A stretch of DNA of 64,000 nt from WTGA01 sp965214055 (GCA_965214055.1 OZ243931.1:558001-622000), one strand, 5' to 3'; positions 1 to 9,199 are shown, counted from the first letter of the stretch. Numbers and translations: made by a program. The notes: generated from the letters alone by a model not told the origin.

Positions 1-63
1 CTGTCTAGCAACACGGATGTGCTGGTCAAGCACATGAAGGCGATGGACTTGCGGGTAGTCTGA
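1..63 (+). CDS. 3' end of a gene of unknown function (partial)
   Basis: The first 60 bases read as an open frame of 20 codons ending in a TGA at 61-63, followed closely by a good terminator hairpin. The visible tail contains LVKHMKAMDLRVV and is not enough to name a family. The reading frame is supported only by its position before the terminator. Confidence 0.5.
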   Translation: MSSNTDVLVKHMKAMDLRVV

Positions 64-90
64 CTCGTTCCCGGGTTTTTTCTGCAAAGG

Positions 91-117
91 GGGGAGGCAC
101 CGCTTCTCCCCATTTTA
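91..117 (+). terminator. Rho-independent terminator after the first gene
   Basis: GGGGAG (91-96) pairs with CTCCCC (106-111) across a nine-base loop and is followed by ATTTTAT. It lies 28 bases after the stop codon of the partial gene. Confidence 0.6.
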
Positions 118-535
118 TCCGGGTTCGGCATTTACTGGCCGGCGGGGCTCCAGAACACCGGAGACCATCCGGAATACCTTGCATCCACCCGGTTTACTCA
201 TCCACAGGGAAACCAACCCGGGTCGCCTTAACTTTCCGTGGGAATAAGGGCATCACCCGATGGAAGAACCAGCGACGACGGAAAGGCCAGAGTTCAGCAG
301 GTCAGTTTCCCATAATCACGAGGTTCCCATAAGAAATAAACACAGTCATCAGGACGCAGAAGCGGTCCATCACCATATTCCAGTCCCGGGGGAATCGTGC
401 AATGGGTTGGTGGCTCCGATGTGGAAAGTCCTGTTTGCTTCTGACACGGCTGCGAATTTTGACTGTGCTGATTCGCCTGGTGTGGTATCCTGCGCGCCAC
501 CTTCCACCTTCTGCACACGGACCAGACAAATCGAC
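118..535. other. Gap with no convincing gene
   Basis: Several short overlapping frames exist on both strands here, but none resembles a known protein or has a plausible ribosome binding site. The stretch leads into the broken Rpn gene and may hold its decayed start. Confidence 0.5.
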
Positions 536-1254
536 GATTCCGATTCAGGCCGGCCAATCACAATCAATCCCCATGATCGGTTTTTTCGCCATGCCCTGGT
601 GAAACCGGACATCTCGCGGGGTTTTTTCCAGCGCTACCTGTCGTCGGAAGTGGTTGACCGTTTGGACCTGAAGACCCTGACTGTACTGGGGGAGTCATTA
701 GGTGCCTGCTGGGTCAGGACCGTCTGGAGGAGCTGGAACACAACCCACAATTGGATATTGCGCTGAATGTGCTAAAATACATCCGTGACGAGCAGTTAGC
801 AGAGCGTCTGAAAGAAATCCTGCCAAAGTTCCAGCAGGTGAACCTGCAGAAGCGCGATGAGTGGGGAAACATGATGGCAGTGATGGAATATCTGGCACAG
901 GCGGGAAAACGATTGGAAAAACCTTTATTGCAGGAAGCACTGAACCGGGCATTGCCCGCTCCGATGGGAGAATCGATAATGACTACATTGGCTGAAACCT
1001 GGATGAAACAGGGAGAGCAACGAGGCTGGCAAAAAGGCATGCAAAAAGGCAGGCAACAGGCATTGGAACATGAGCGGAGCGTGATCCTGCGTTTTGCATC
1101 CAGCAAATTCAAGGCGGCAGCCGACAAACCGCTGTCCGCTTTCTTGAATCGTATTCAGGACCCCGATGGCCTGGCGAAGGTCGCGGACTGGATTATAGAA
1201 TGCGATCAAACCGAGGAACTGCTGGCCCGTATCGGCAATGCGGAGATACACTGA
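536..1254 (+). pseudogene. Remnant of an Rpn/YhgA-family recombination-promoting nuclease (PD-(D/E)XK)
   Basis: Two pieces of one protein family lie in different frames. The first, from about 536 to 690, encodes NPHDRFFRHALVKPD and DRLDLKTL, which match the N-terminus of the Rpn/transposase_31 family. The second, from about 690 to 1254, encodes the family's C-terminal part: NPQLDIALNVLKYIRD, a long helix and a lysine/glutamine-rich segment around QKGMQKGRQQ. The central nuclease core with its catalytic acidic residues is missing and the frame changes at the junction, so an internal deletion is the simplest explanation. Intact family members are roughly 300 residues. The C-terminal frame alone could start at TTG 751, but without the nuclease core it is unlikely to be functional. 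Confidence 0.7.
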
Positions 1255-1400
1255 CACGGGTTTTTTCGAACAGACCAGGCATTCAGACCGGGAATTGCCT
1301 CTGGACAACCGGTCCGGCAAAACCGGCCCGAACTGCCCCAACAACCTTTCCGCGCACATAAACTACTGGGTTTGAGCTGGAATTTTTCAGAGTACTGATT

Positions 1401-2270
1401 GTGGACCTCCTTGTTCAATCAATCGTAAACGGTTTCATTCAAAGCGGGTTTTTCGCGCTATACGCAGTGGGCCTGGTGCTGATTTTTGGCGTCATGGGGG
1501 TGGTGAATTTTGCCCACGGCGAATGGGTCATGGTGGGGGCCTATACCGTCTGGTTTCTGCATGCCCAGCACGGTGTTCCATTTTTATGGACTGTTCTCAT
1601 TGCCATTATCATTGTCACCGCAATCGGCATGGTCATGGAACGTTTCCTGTTCCGACCGAAACGTGATGACCCGCTTGGAGGGTTGATTTGCTCCATTGGG
1701 GTATTGTTCATCCTGCAGGTCGCTGCAACCCTGATTGGCGGCGACGGGCCGTCCAAACAGGTCCCCCCGCCCTACCAGGGAACCTTTGTTCTGTTTGAAT
1801 CCCTGCGCATACCGGTCCAGCGGGTTTTCAGCATCGCGGTTTCCCTGGCAGCCCTGGTGGCGTTGTGGCTGTTCCTCACCCGCTCGAAATTGGGCTGGGC
1901 ACTGAGAGCCGTGGCCCAGGACCGGGAAGCCTCTTCGCTGCAGGGGATCAATACCGACCGAATTTCCATGATCGCGATTTCCATCGGCGCCGCCATGGCA
2001 GGACTGGCCGGGGCCCTGACGGCTCCCCTGACCAATATCAATCCCCACATGGGGCACAACGTCATTATTACGGCATTCATCGTGACCATTGTAGGGGGGG
2101 TCGGCAGCCTGTCCGGGGCGGTTCTGGCCGCCGTGCTGTATGCGCTGTTCCATACCATGGTCACCACTTACTTCAGTGCCACGGTTGCCACCATCTCGGG
2201 GCTGCTGATCATGGTACTGGTACTGATCATCAAACCCACCGGAATCATGGGGAAGTCAGTGAGCGAGTGA
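1401..2270 (+). CDS. livH: Branched-chain amino acid/amide-type ABC transporter permease LivH
   Basis: This 289-residue integral membrane protein has the normal LivH length and about eight hydrophobic segments. The N-terminus has the family pattern ALYAVGLVLIFGVMGVVNFAHGEW, here seen in pieces as GLVLIFGVMGVVNFAHGE, and the coupling region has RAVAQDREASSLQGI. It would form the inner-membrane channel with LivM. The start is GTG 1401. The stop overlaps the livM start (TGATG), so the genes are translationally coupled. The substrate cannot be read from the permease: this family imports branched-chain amino acids, urea, short amides and related compounds. No substrate-binding protein gene is adjacent. 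Confidence 0.88.
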   Translation: MDLLVQSIVNGFIQSGFFALYAVGLVLIFGVMGVVNFAHGEWVMVGAYTVWFLHAQHGVPFLWTVLIAIIIVTAIGMVMERFLFRPKRDDPLGGLICSIGVLFILQVAATLIGGDGPSKQVPPPYQGTFVLFESLRIPVQRVFSIAVSLAALVALWLFLTRSKLGWALRAVAQDREASSLQGINTDRISMIAISIGAAMAGLAGALTAPLTNINPHMGHNVIITAFIVTIVGGVGSLSGAVLAAVLYALFHTMVTTYFSATVATISGLLIMVLVLIIKPTGIMGKSVSE

Positions 2271-3247
2271 TGATGCCAAAAAAATATGCCCATGGTGCAG
2301 GGCTGATGACCCTGCTGGTTGTCCTCACCATTGTTCCGCACTTCCTGAAATACCATCACCAGGATTTTTTGATCTTCCTGACCATCAACGTACTGGTGGT
2401 TTCCAGTTATCGGCTGGTCACCCTGACCGGGGAGTGGTCATTGATCCATGCCGTAATGATGGGAGTGGGGGCCTATGCCAGCACGCTGCTGACCAAGTCT
2501 GCCGGTCTTTCCTTCTGGATATCGATGCCCCTGGCAGGGTGTGTCGCGGGGGCCATCGCCGGGATACTGTGTTTCCCACTGTTTCGCATGACCCAGTTTT
2601 ATTTTCTGATCGGTTCATTTGCGGCAGGGGAAGCCATCCGGCTTTGCTGGATTCACTTCATTCAGCCATTCGGCGGCACGGGGGGAATCAGCGGCATCCC
2701 TTTTCCTGAACTGTGGAATATCGATTTTCTCGAACCGATCCCCTATTTTTACCTGGTGCTGGTCGTGGTCACGCTCTGCCTGATCCTGCTTTATCGAATC
2801 GAAAAATCCAGAATCGGTCTGACTCTCCATGCTGTACACTGGAAGGCACCCTTGGCCGAGTCGGTGGGAGTGGATACCTGGAAATACCGCTCCCTGGCTT
2901 TCATTACCGGGTCTGCATTTGTGGGAATTGCCGGCTCACTGAAGGTGCATTATCTGGGCACGGTGACCCCCAACCAGTATGGGATCGGTTTTATGGTCTT
3001 TATCCTCATCTGGGTCATCGTTGGAGGATATGCCACCTTCTACGGCGCCATCATCGGGGTCGTGGTCCTGTCCATCCTGGATGAGTCATTTCGGGGATTT
3101 GAAAACCTTCGCCCTGCCATTTACGGATTGATATTGATTGTTTCCATCCTGTTCCTTCCCAGCGGACTGGAAAGTATTCCCGAAAGAATTCGTGCGTGGC
3201 GGTCCAACCGGGCCGCCGCCGGAAACCAACCCGGAATCCAGGGCTGA
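2270..3247 (+). CDS. livM: Branched-chain amino acid/amide-type ABC transporter permease LivM
   Basis: This 325-residue, strongly hydrophobic protein is the second permease subunit. It shows the LivM features VVSSYRLVTLTGEWSLIHAVMMGVGAYAS near the N-terminus (seen as TGEWSLIHAVMMGVGAY) and GIAGSLKVHYLG with GYATFYGAIIG towards the C-terminus. ATG 2270 overlaps the livH stop; a second ATG at 2273 is equally possible. The stop overlaps livG in the same TGATG manner, which marks a tight four-gene operon. Confidence 0.87.
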   Translation: MMPKKYAHGAGLMTLLVVLTIVPHFLKYHHQDFLIFLTINVLVVSSYRLVTLTGEWSLIHAVMMGVGAYASTLLTKSAGLSFWISMPLAGCVAGAIAGILCFPLFRMTQFYFLIGSFAAGEAIRLCWIHFIQPFGGTGGISGIPFPELWNIDFLEPIPYFYLVLVVVTLCLILLYRIEKSRIGLTLHAVHWKAPLAESVGVDTWKYRSLAFITGSAFVGIAGSLKVHYLGTVTPNQYGIGFMVFILIWVIVGGYATFYGAIIGVVVLSILDESFRGFENLRPAIYGLILIVSILFLPSGLESIPERIRAWRSNRAAAGNQPGIQG

Positions 3248-4008
3248 TGGACCTGCTGGACATCCGCAGCGTCACCAAGGTTTTCGGTGGACTCACCGCT
3301 TTGAACGATGTCAGTTTCCGGGTCAGGTCCGGGAATATTCACGGCCTGATCGGTCCGAATGGTGCCGGGAAGAGTACGATGTTCAAGAACATCTCGGGAT
3401 TTTCCACCCCCACTTCGGGAGACATTTTTTTTAACGGCCACAGCATCAAGGGGCGGAAACCATGGGAAATTGCCCATCTGGGGGTGGTCAGAACGTTCCA
3501 GGAAACCACCCTGTTCCAGGAATTGACCGTGCTGGAAAATGCCCTGGTGGGCGCCCACAAGCGCGCAAAAACCAATCTTTTTTCCGCGATTTTCAATCTC
3601 GACCGCCCGGTTCAGGAGGCTTGTATGGAAAAGACCCTGGACGTACTGGATTTCATGGGATTGACGAAGAGGAAAAACCAGCTGGCTTCGGAATTGCCCC
3701 TTGGGTCGCAACGCGCCCTGGCCATCACCATCGCCCTGGTTTCGGAACCGGTTGTCCTGCTCATGGATGAACCCTTTGCCGGAATGAACCCCGAAGAAAC
3801 CCGGCATATGATGGAACTGACGGAAAAGGTAAGACAGTCGGGAGTCACCATTGTACTAGTGGAACACGACATGAAAGCGGTCATGGGAATCTGCGATCAT
3901 CTCACTGTCCTCAATTTCGGTTCGCTGCTCGCCGAGGGAACCCCGGACACCATCCGCCATGATGACCGGGTAATCCGTGCGTATCTGGGGAATGCGGAGG
4001 CTCTCTAG
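3247..4008 (+). CDS. livG: ABC transporter ATPase LivG
   Basis: This 253-residue cytoplasmic ATPase energises the LivHM channel. Walker A is GPNGAGKST, Walker B is VVLLMDEPFAGMNP, and the switch histidine follows in LVEHDMKAVMGICD. The signature motif is unusual: ELPLGSQRALAITIAL in place of the common LSYGQQR form, a variation seen in LivG-like subunits. ATG 3247 overlaps the livM stop; upstream in-frame codons belong to livM. Confidence 0.87.
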   Translation: MDLLDIRSVTKVFGGLTALNDVSFRVRSGNIHGLIGPNGAGKSTMFKNISGFSTPTSGDIFFNGHSIKGRKPWEIAHLGVVRTFQETTLFQELTVLENALVGAHKRAKTNLFSAIFNLDRPVQEACMEKTLDVLDFMGLTKRKNQLASELPLGSQRALAITIALVSEPVVLLMDEPFAGMNPEETRHMMELTEKVRQSGVTIVLVEHDMKAVMGICDHLTVLNFGSLLAEGTPDTIRHDDRVIRAYLGNAEAL

Positions 4009-4009
4009 C

Positions 4010-4717
4010 GTGGACCTGAAAATCGAAAACCTGCATGTTCTGTATCATCATGTAACAGCGTTGAGAGGGATCAGCATTGATGTGAAGTCCGGAGATTTCA
4101 TTACCCTCATCGGTTCCAACGGCTCGGGAAAAAGCACCACCCTGCGAACCATTTCAGGCCTGGTGAAACCCAGTCGCGGCACTGTTACGGCACAGGGGCA
4201 GCGCATCAACGGGATGGCCGCCGATGAAATTCTTAAACTGGGCATTGCCCAGGTCCCCGAGGGACGGAGAATATTCAAGGACCTGTCCGTCATTGAAAAC
4301 CTGCGGCTCGGGGCCTTTACCCGAAGCAATAAAACGGAAATCAACCAGGATCTGGACCGGGTATTCGAGATCTTTCCCAAGCTGCTGGAACGGCAGGGTC
4401 AGCATGCCCGGACACTGAGCGGTGGAGAACAGCAAATGGTTTCCATTGCCCGGGCCCTGATGTCCAGGCCAAAAATGCTGTTGCTGGACGAGCCGTCCCT
4501 GGGCCTGGCACCCATTATCATCCGTGAAATTGGAAAAACCCTGATGGACATCAACCGGACCGGGGTGACCATCATCCTGGTGGAGCAGAATGCAGACCTT
4601 GCCCTGAGACTGGCCCGCTACGGCTACGTGCTGGAATCCGGCCGGATTGCGCTGGAAGATAAGGCGGAACAACTGGCCAGCAATGATCATGTCAAGAAGG
4701 CCTACCTGGGAATCTAG
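4010..4717 (+). CDS. livF: ABC transporter ATPase LivF
   Basis: The second ATPase of the transporter, 235 residues from GTG 4010. Walker A is GSNGSGKST, the family-typical QVPEGRRIFKDLSVIENL follows, the signature is LSGGEQQMVSIARALM, and Walker B is LLLDEPSLGLAP. GTG 4010 was chosen because GGAGG at 3996-4000 sits nine bases upstream; an ATG at 3992 is possible but would overlap livG. It is the last recognised gene of the liv operon. Confidence 0.86.
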   Translation: MDLKIENLHVLYHHVTALRGISIDVKSGDFITLIGSNGSGKSTTLRTISGLVKPSRGTVTAQGQRINGMAADEILKLGIAQVPEGRRIFKDLSVIENLRLGAFTRSNKTEINQDLDRVFEIFPKLLERQGQHARTLSGGEQQMVSIARALMSRPKMLLLDEPSLGLAPIIIREIGKTLMDINRTGVTIILVEQNADLALRLARYGYVLESGRIALEDKAEQLASNDHVKKAYLGI

Positions 4718-4730
4718 GAGGATTTCCTGA

Positions 4731-4862
4731 ATGGCTTTCTCGCTGCCTCACCCCGGAAGCATGACCGAAGCGGGTCGACAGCCCTCCGGGGCTGGAGACC
4801 GTGCAAAAAGACCACCGGGGCGCATCCTGTTTGCTTCCGCCGGATTACCCGCTATTCCGTAA
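4731..4862 (+). CDS. Possible 43-residue small protein after livF
   Basis: An ATG at 4731 follows a strong Shine-Dalgarno (GGAGG 4717-4721, overlapping the livF stop) with nine-base spacing and opens a frame of 43 codons ending at 4862. The product is proline, glycine and arginine rich and matches nothing I recognise. Only the ribosome binding site and the operon position support it; it may not be translated into a functional product. Confidence 0.25.
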   Translation: MAFSLPHPGSMTEAGRQPSGAGDRAKRPPGRILFASAGLPAIP

Positions 4863-4926
4863 CTTGCTTTTGTATAGTAGAATTTGCCGGAATCGGTGAA
4901 CAACCACTTCTTGGAGAGTACTATTT

Positions 4927-6273
4927 ATGACTAAGCGCGTTGCCATTATAGGTGCCGGACCCAGTGGGCTGGCTCAATTACGGGCCTTTCAGTCCGCCAT
5001 GGGAAAAGGTGCAGAAGTCCCGGAAATCGTCTGTTATGAAAAACAATCGAATTGGGGAGGGCTGTGGAATTACACCTGGCGGACCGGCCTGGATGAATAC
5101 GGCGAACCCGTGCACGGAAGCATGTACCGGTATCTCTGGTCCAATGGGCCCAAGGAAGGTCTCGAGTTCGCGGACTATTCATTCGAAGAACATTTTGGGC
5201 GGCCCATTGCCTCGTACCCCCCCCGGTCCGTGTTGTTTGATTATATTGAAGGGCGGGTAAAGAAAGCCGGGGTGAGGGACTGGATCCGGTTTAATTCTCC
5301 TGTACGCCATGTGTCCTATTGCGAGGATACGGGACTGTTTACCGTCATCGCCCAGGACCATGAAACTGACCGGGAATATGCCGAAGAATATGATTATGTC
5401 ATCGTCGCATCCGGTCATTTCTCCACCCCGAATGTCCCTCATTTCGACGGCTTTGATACCTTCAATGGTCGTGTGCTGCATGCCCATGACTTTCGGGATG
5501 CCATGGAATTCAAGGACAAGGATATTCTGATTATCGGCACCTCCTATTCCGCGGAAGATATCGGATCACAATGCTGGAAGTACGGTTGCAAATCGGTGAC
5601 GGTATCCCACCGTACCGCCCCCATGGGATACAAGTGGCCGGACAACTGGAAAGAGGTCCCCCTGCTGGAGAAAGTGGACAGGAATACCGCGACGTTCAAG
5701 GACGGCAGCACCGCGGAAGTGGATGCGATTATCCTGTGCACCGGTTACCTGCATCATTTCCCGTTCATGGAGGAAGATCTCAAGCTGAAGACCAATAACC
5801 GGTTGTACCCCGTCAATCTCTATAACGGCGTGGTATGGGTAAAGAACCCGAAGCTCATGTACCTGGGCATGCAGGATCAATGGTATACGTTTAACATGTT
5901 TGATGCCCAGGCCTGGTACGCCCGGGACCTCATCCTTGGCCGTCTGGGAGTGCCGTCCGAAGAGAAAATGTTTGCAGACATCGAGAAATGGCGGGAAGAA
6001 GAAGACAACCTCCCCGACGACTATGCCGCCATCACCTTTCAGGGGGAGTACACCCTGCACCTGATGTCCCTGACGGACTACCCGGATTTTGATGTCACGG
6101 ATTCCAACAAGGCCTTCTTTGAGTGGAAAAAGCACAAAAAGGAAAATATCATGACCTTTCGGGACAATGGATACCGGTCTGCATTGACCGGTACCATGGC
6201 GCCTTCCCACCATACGCCCTGGAAAGAAGCCCTGGATGATTCCCTGGAAAGCTATTTGCAGACCGAGGCCTGA
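4927..6273 (+). CDS. tmm: Trimethylamine monooxygenase (flavin-containing, Tmm)
   Basis: This 448-residue soluble flavoprotein oxidises trimethylamine to TMAO with NADPH and O2, the entry step for aerobic TMA use. The FAD site is IGAGPSG near residue 9, the FMO fingerprint is FNGRVLHAHDF (F-x-G-x-x-x-H-x-x-x-F), and the NADP site is IIGTSYSAEDIGSQ. Length and sequence agree along the whole protein with Tmm enzymes of Methylocella and marine bacteria, for example GSMYRYLWSNGPKE, NMFDAQAWYARD and TMAPSHHTPW. A Shine-Dalgarno GGAGAG sits about 11 bases before ATG 4927. Its neighbours tdm and tmoXWV confirm the role. Confidence 0.95.
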   Translation: MTKRVAIIGAGPSGLAQLRAFQSAMGKGAEVPEIVCYEKQSNWGGLWNYTWRTGLDEYGEPVHGSMYRYLWSNGPKEGLEFADYSFEEHFGRPIASYPPRSVLFDYIEGRVKKAGVRDWIRFNSPVRHVSYCEDTGLFTVIAQDHETDREYAEEYDYVIVASGHFSTPNVPHFDGFDTFNGRVLHAHDFRDAMEFKDKDILIIGTSYSAEDIGSQCWKYGCKSVTVSHRTAPMGYKWPDNWKEVPLLEKVDRNTATFKDGSTAEVDAIILCTGYLHHFPFMEEDLKLKTNNRLYPVNLYNGVVWVKNPKLMYLGMQDQWYTFNMFDAQAWYARDLILGRLGVPSEEKMFADIEKWREEEDNLPDDYAAITFQGEYTLHLMSLTDYPDFDVTDSNKAFFEWKKHKKENIMTFRDNGYRSALTGTMAPSHHTPWKEALDDSLESYLQTEA

Positions 6274-6319
6274 GGTAAACCGAACGGTAAACCGGGATCA
6301 ACCCGGTTCACTCTGACTG

Positions 6320-6341
6320 ACGGGGCCGGACCCGGCCCCGT
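6320..6341. terminator. Hairpin between convergent tmm and tdm
   Basis: ACGGGGCCGG (6320-6329) is perfectly complementary to CCGGCCCCGT (6332-6341); the innermost pairs must open to make a loop. It lies between two converging genes. The following TTTACC is only a weak T-tract, so termination strength is uncertain. Confidence 0.5.
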
Positions 6342-6412
6342 TTACCTTCCCGGTGGCACGGCGGGCGCGTTTCGGGGAGTCCGCTCCTTCGGGGTCTCCT
6401 GGCGGGTGGAAC

Positions 6413-8767
6413 TCATACCTTGACCCCTCTGACCCTTTCCTTCTTCGGATCATAATGCGGGAACGGGACGACTCTGGCGGGGATTCGCTTCTGGTGGCCG
6501 TCCAACTTCCCCACCTCGACCTCCGTTCCGGGAACCGAATAAATCGTCTTGATCCTGCACAGGGCGATATTTTTCCGCAGGACCGGGGAAATCACCCCGC
6601 TGGTAATGCTTCCTACCCGCTCCCGGCCGATAAATACGCCATCCCCATTCCCCCCGGGTTCCTCTCCCCCCAGTTCCAGGCCAACCAGTTTTTCCTGGGG
6701 GGCTTCCCTACGTTTGACCAGTTCATCCCGGCCAATAAAAGGGTCCTGTTTCGTTTTGAGCGGCACGGTAAACCCGATGCCCGCCTCAAACGGATCGGTT
6801 TGATCGCAAAATTCATACCCCGCAAAAATCAGCCCCGCTTCAATGCGCAGCATGTCCAGAGCCTCCAGCCCCAGCGGGGCAATCCCAAATTCCTGCCCTG
6901 CATCCCAGACGGCCTCCCAGACCATTTCCGCATCCCTGGGGTGGCAGAATATTTCATACCCCCGCTCTCCGGTGTATCCCGTTCTGGAACAGACCACGGG
7001 GACCCCGTTGGCATCCCCAATCCGCGCAATGGAAAACCGGAACCATCCCAGTTCCTCCACATCGGCCTGGTCCGGGCGGGACCAGATACATTTTTTCAAA
7101 ACATCCAGGCTTTTCGGTCCCTGGACCTGCAGGTTGTGCAATTGCGGCGTTGAGTCCCTGACCCAGGCACGCAGGTTGCGCTCTTTCGCCTGCTGACGTA
7201 TCCACAGGCCGGATGCATCCGCCCCGCCGACCCAACGGAAATTCTGGTTGCCCAGCTTGAAGACCGTCCCATCGTCGATCATGCCCCCGGACTCGTAACA
7301 CATCGCCGTATACACAACATGCCCCTCCGCCATCTTTCGCACATCCCGGGTCACGCAGGCCTGCATCAGGACCTCTGCATCCGGGCCGGTGACTTCATAC
7401 TTTCTCAACGGTGAAAGATCCGTCACCACAACACCTTCCCGGCATGCCCAGTACTCCGCGGTGACCCCATAATTGTTAAACCGGTTGGCCAACCAGTATC
7501 CGTTGTATTCGGTAAAGTTCCGGGTCAATTGGGAAGTTCGGGGGTGAAAACCGGTTTCTTTGGTCATTTCGGGCTCCGCTTCAGTGGTTTTCCTAAAAGC
7601 AATGGCTCGCTTGAAGAGGTTTTGTTTCGGATAGGTCCTTAAATGGATGTCCGTGGGGACCCAGCCATTGGCGGGATCAATGTCACAGGGGCAGGACGAA
7701 GAAACACACACCAGGTCGGTTAACGCCTGCATCAAAACATAGTCTCCCGGTCGCGACCAGGGATCATCGAACATAAAGGTATAGTCATCATCAAAGAAGG
7801 TGTTGAAAAACAGGTTCATTGCCTGCCAGCCAGGTCGGGGTTCGATAGGATACGGTTTCAACGCCTGGTTGAAGTTTTCCGAACAGTTAACATGTCCCGG
7901 ATACCCGGCTTCATCGTAGTACTTGCTCGTGCATGCCACACCGAAACTGTCATGTCTGCCACAGGTATCCTGGATCACTTCCACCAGTGGCTGAAAGTCG
8001 ATATCGTAGAACTTGGAGTACAGGCCGGGGCCGGGATACGCATTGCCCATCAACGACCGGGTAGTGGTGGCACTCAGATACCGGACCTTCCCCTCATCCA
8101 GCTTGCGCCGGTCGAAACACTGGAAATCCGAACACTGTCGACCATCCACATCAATCACCTGTATATATTCCCCGGCCTTCACTTCATAGCTGACGGCGGT
8201 CGACGCATCAATGCGGATACTCTGGTCCTCGTCAGCCAGGGGGTCCGGGAGTTCATTGGACATCACCCGGGCAGGATGGAACCGGGTGATGTACACCACC
8301 AGGTCGGTGGGGGTGTTTTGTTCATGGGGCGACATCGGTCCGCCGGGTGCGCCGACCAGACAAATCAGGTCTGCCTCGCTGACCAGGTTGATGTGTGAGC
8401 CAGCCACAGTATCGCCGGAGAGAACCTCCGCAACCCGGGCCCCGGACAGGTCAATGGAAAAGGATTTGAGCTTGTTCCGGATTTTAGCAGCAACGGGACT
8501 GTCATGGTGGAGCATCCCTGCCATGGATTCACCCCGGACATTGGCCTTAACACCCAGTTGTGATATGGCGTGATTGCTCGATGAATCAAACGCAAACAGG
8601 TACGCGGGCTGTTTCCCCTCCGGGTCCACAATCTCCAGTTCATCTCCAGCCATGAGCGGCACGGCTGTGACCGACCCACCGCGAACCAGGTAACGTTCCC
8701 GGCCAATCCAGTCATGGCCGAGTCCCGGCTCCCGTAGCAGTACCCTGGAGTTCATATCAAGGTTCAT
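6413..8767 (-). CDS. tdm: Trimethylamine N-oxide demethylase/aldolase (Tdm)
   Basis: A 784-residue two-domain cytoplasmic enzyme that converts TMAO to dimethylamine and formaldehyde. Residues about 1-390 form a DUF1989-type catalytic domain. Cys279, Cys295 and Cys359 have the 16- and 64-residue spacing of the zinc-binding cysteines described for Methylocella Tdm. Residues about 400-780 form a GcvT-like tetrahydrofolate-binding domain (GYTGERGYEIF, GLEALDMLRIEAGL) that passes the formaldehyde unit to THF. The full length matches known Tdm proteins. The gene converges on tmm and diverges from tmoX, so tdm and the TMAO importer can share regulation from the repeat-rich spacer. Confidence 0.94.
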   Translation of the reverse strand: MNLDMNSRVLLREPGLGHDWIGRERYLVRGGSVTAVPLMAGDELEIVDPEGKQPAYLFAFDSSSNHAISQLGVKANVRGESMAGMLHHDSPVAAKIRNKLKSFSIDLSGARVAEVLSGDTVAGSHINLVSEADLICLVGAPGGPMSPHEQNTPTDLVVYITRFHPARVMSNELPDPLADEDQSIRIDASTAVSYEVKAGEYIQVIDVDGRQCSDFQCFDRRKLDEGKVRYLSATTTRSLMGNAYPGPGLYSKFYDIDFQPLVEVIQDTCGRHDSFGVACTSKYYDEAGYPGHVNCSENFNQALKPYPIEPRPGWQAMNLFFNTFFDDDYTFMFDDPWSRPGDYVLMQALTDLVCVSSSCPCDIDPANGWVPTDIHLRTYPKQNLFKRAIAFRKTTEAEPEMTKETGFHPRTSQLTRNFTEYNGYWLANRFNNYGVTAEYWACREGVVVTDLSPLRKYEVTGPDAEVLMQACVTRDVRKMAEGHVVYTAMCYESGGMIDDGTVFKLGNQNFRWVGGADASGLWIRQQAKERNLRAWVRDSTPQLHNLQVQGPKSLDVLKKCIWSRPDQADVEELGWFRFSIARIGDANGVPVVCSRTGYTGERGYEIFCHPRDAEMVWEAVWDAGQEFGIAPLGLEALDMLRIEAGLIFAGYEFCDQTDPFEAGIGFTVPLKTKQDPFIGRDELVKRREAPQEKLVGLELGGEEPGGNGDGVFIGRERVGSITSGVISPVLRKNIALCRIKTIYSVPGTEVEVGKLDGHQKRIPARVVPFPHYDPKKERVRGVKV

Positions 8768-8963
8768 TGGACTGTTTTATCTTTGAATTTTCGATTGCAT
8801 CACCGCTCAGCCAATCATACCCGATTCAGGCGAGCCATACACCATCCAACGCGGGGGACGGGTCGACTGGACCGGCTACGCACCCCCGGCCAACCCCCCG
8901 TGACCCCTGGGACCTCCATGGTCTGCATGCATTGGCCTGAAGAGAAATATAGTCTAATCGTAT

Positions 8964-9094
8964 AATCGTATCGATAATGTGTTAGGAGTTCATGATTTGT
9001 CCGGTTTAGTAGCACATATAATCCAGTAATCCAGATTATATGTGCTACTAAACCGGACAGTTCTATTTGCTTCTAACAATCGTATCGATAATGT
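8964..9094. repeat. Pair of 17-bp direct repeats flanking the palindrome
   Basis: AATCGTATCGATAATGT occurs at 8964-8980 and again exactly at 9078-9094, on the two sides of the 62-base palindrome. The core contains ATCGAT and could be a duplicated target or a pair of protein binding sites. Confidence 0.8.
8998..9059. repeat. Perfect 26-bp inverted repeat with 10-base loop
   Basis: Positions 8998-9023 (beginning TGTCCGGTTTAGTAGC) are the exact reverse complement of 9034-9059, with a 10-base loop at 9024-9033. The TGTCCGG outer ends resemble insertion-sequence termini, so this may be a MITE-like remnant or fused element ends. A regulatory cruciform or RNA hairpin is the alternative. Confidence 0.85.
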
Positions 9095-9164
9095 TGGTTT
9101 ATAGTAATAATTGTGGTAGTTTATCAGCACGTACCGGAACCCGTTGCATTGACAGCACAGACGT

Positions 9165-9199
9165 ATGAGTCTCGTCCTAACAATGAGTCTCGTCCTAAC
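9165..9199 (+). repeat. Tandem 17-bp repeat upstream of tmoX
   Basis: ATGAGTCTCGTCCTAAC is found at 9165-9181 and 9183-9199, an 18-base period, ending 76 bases before the tmoX start. Such phased repeats before an operon are often regulator sites, but nothing here proves it. Confidence 0.7.

Noticed and set aside
260..766. 168-codon frame as an intact gene
   Set aside because: Only its second half resembles the Rpn N-terminus; the rest of the family continues in another frame, so it was merged into a pseudogene.
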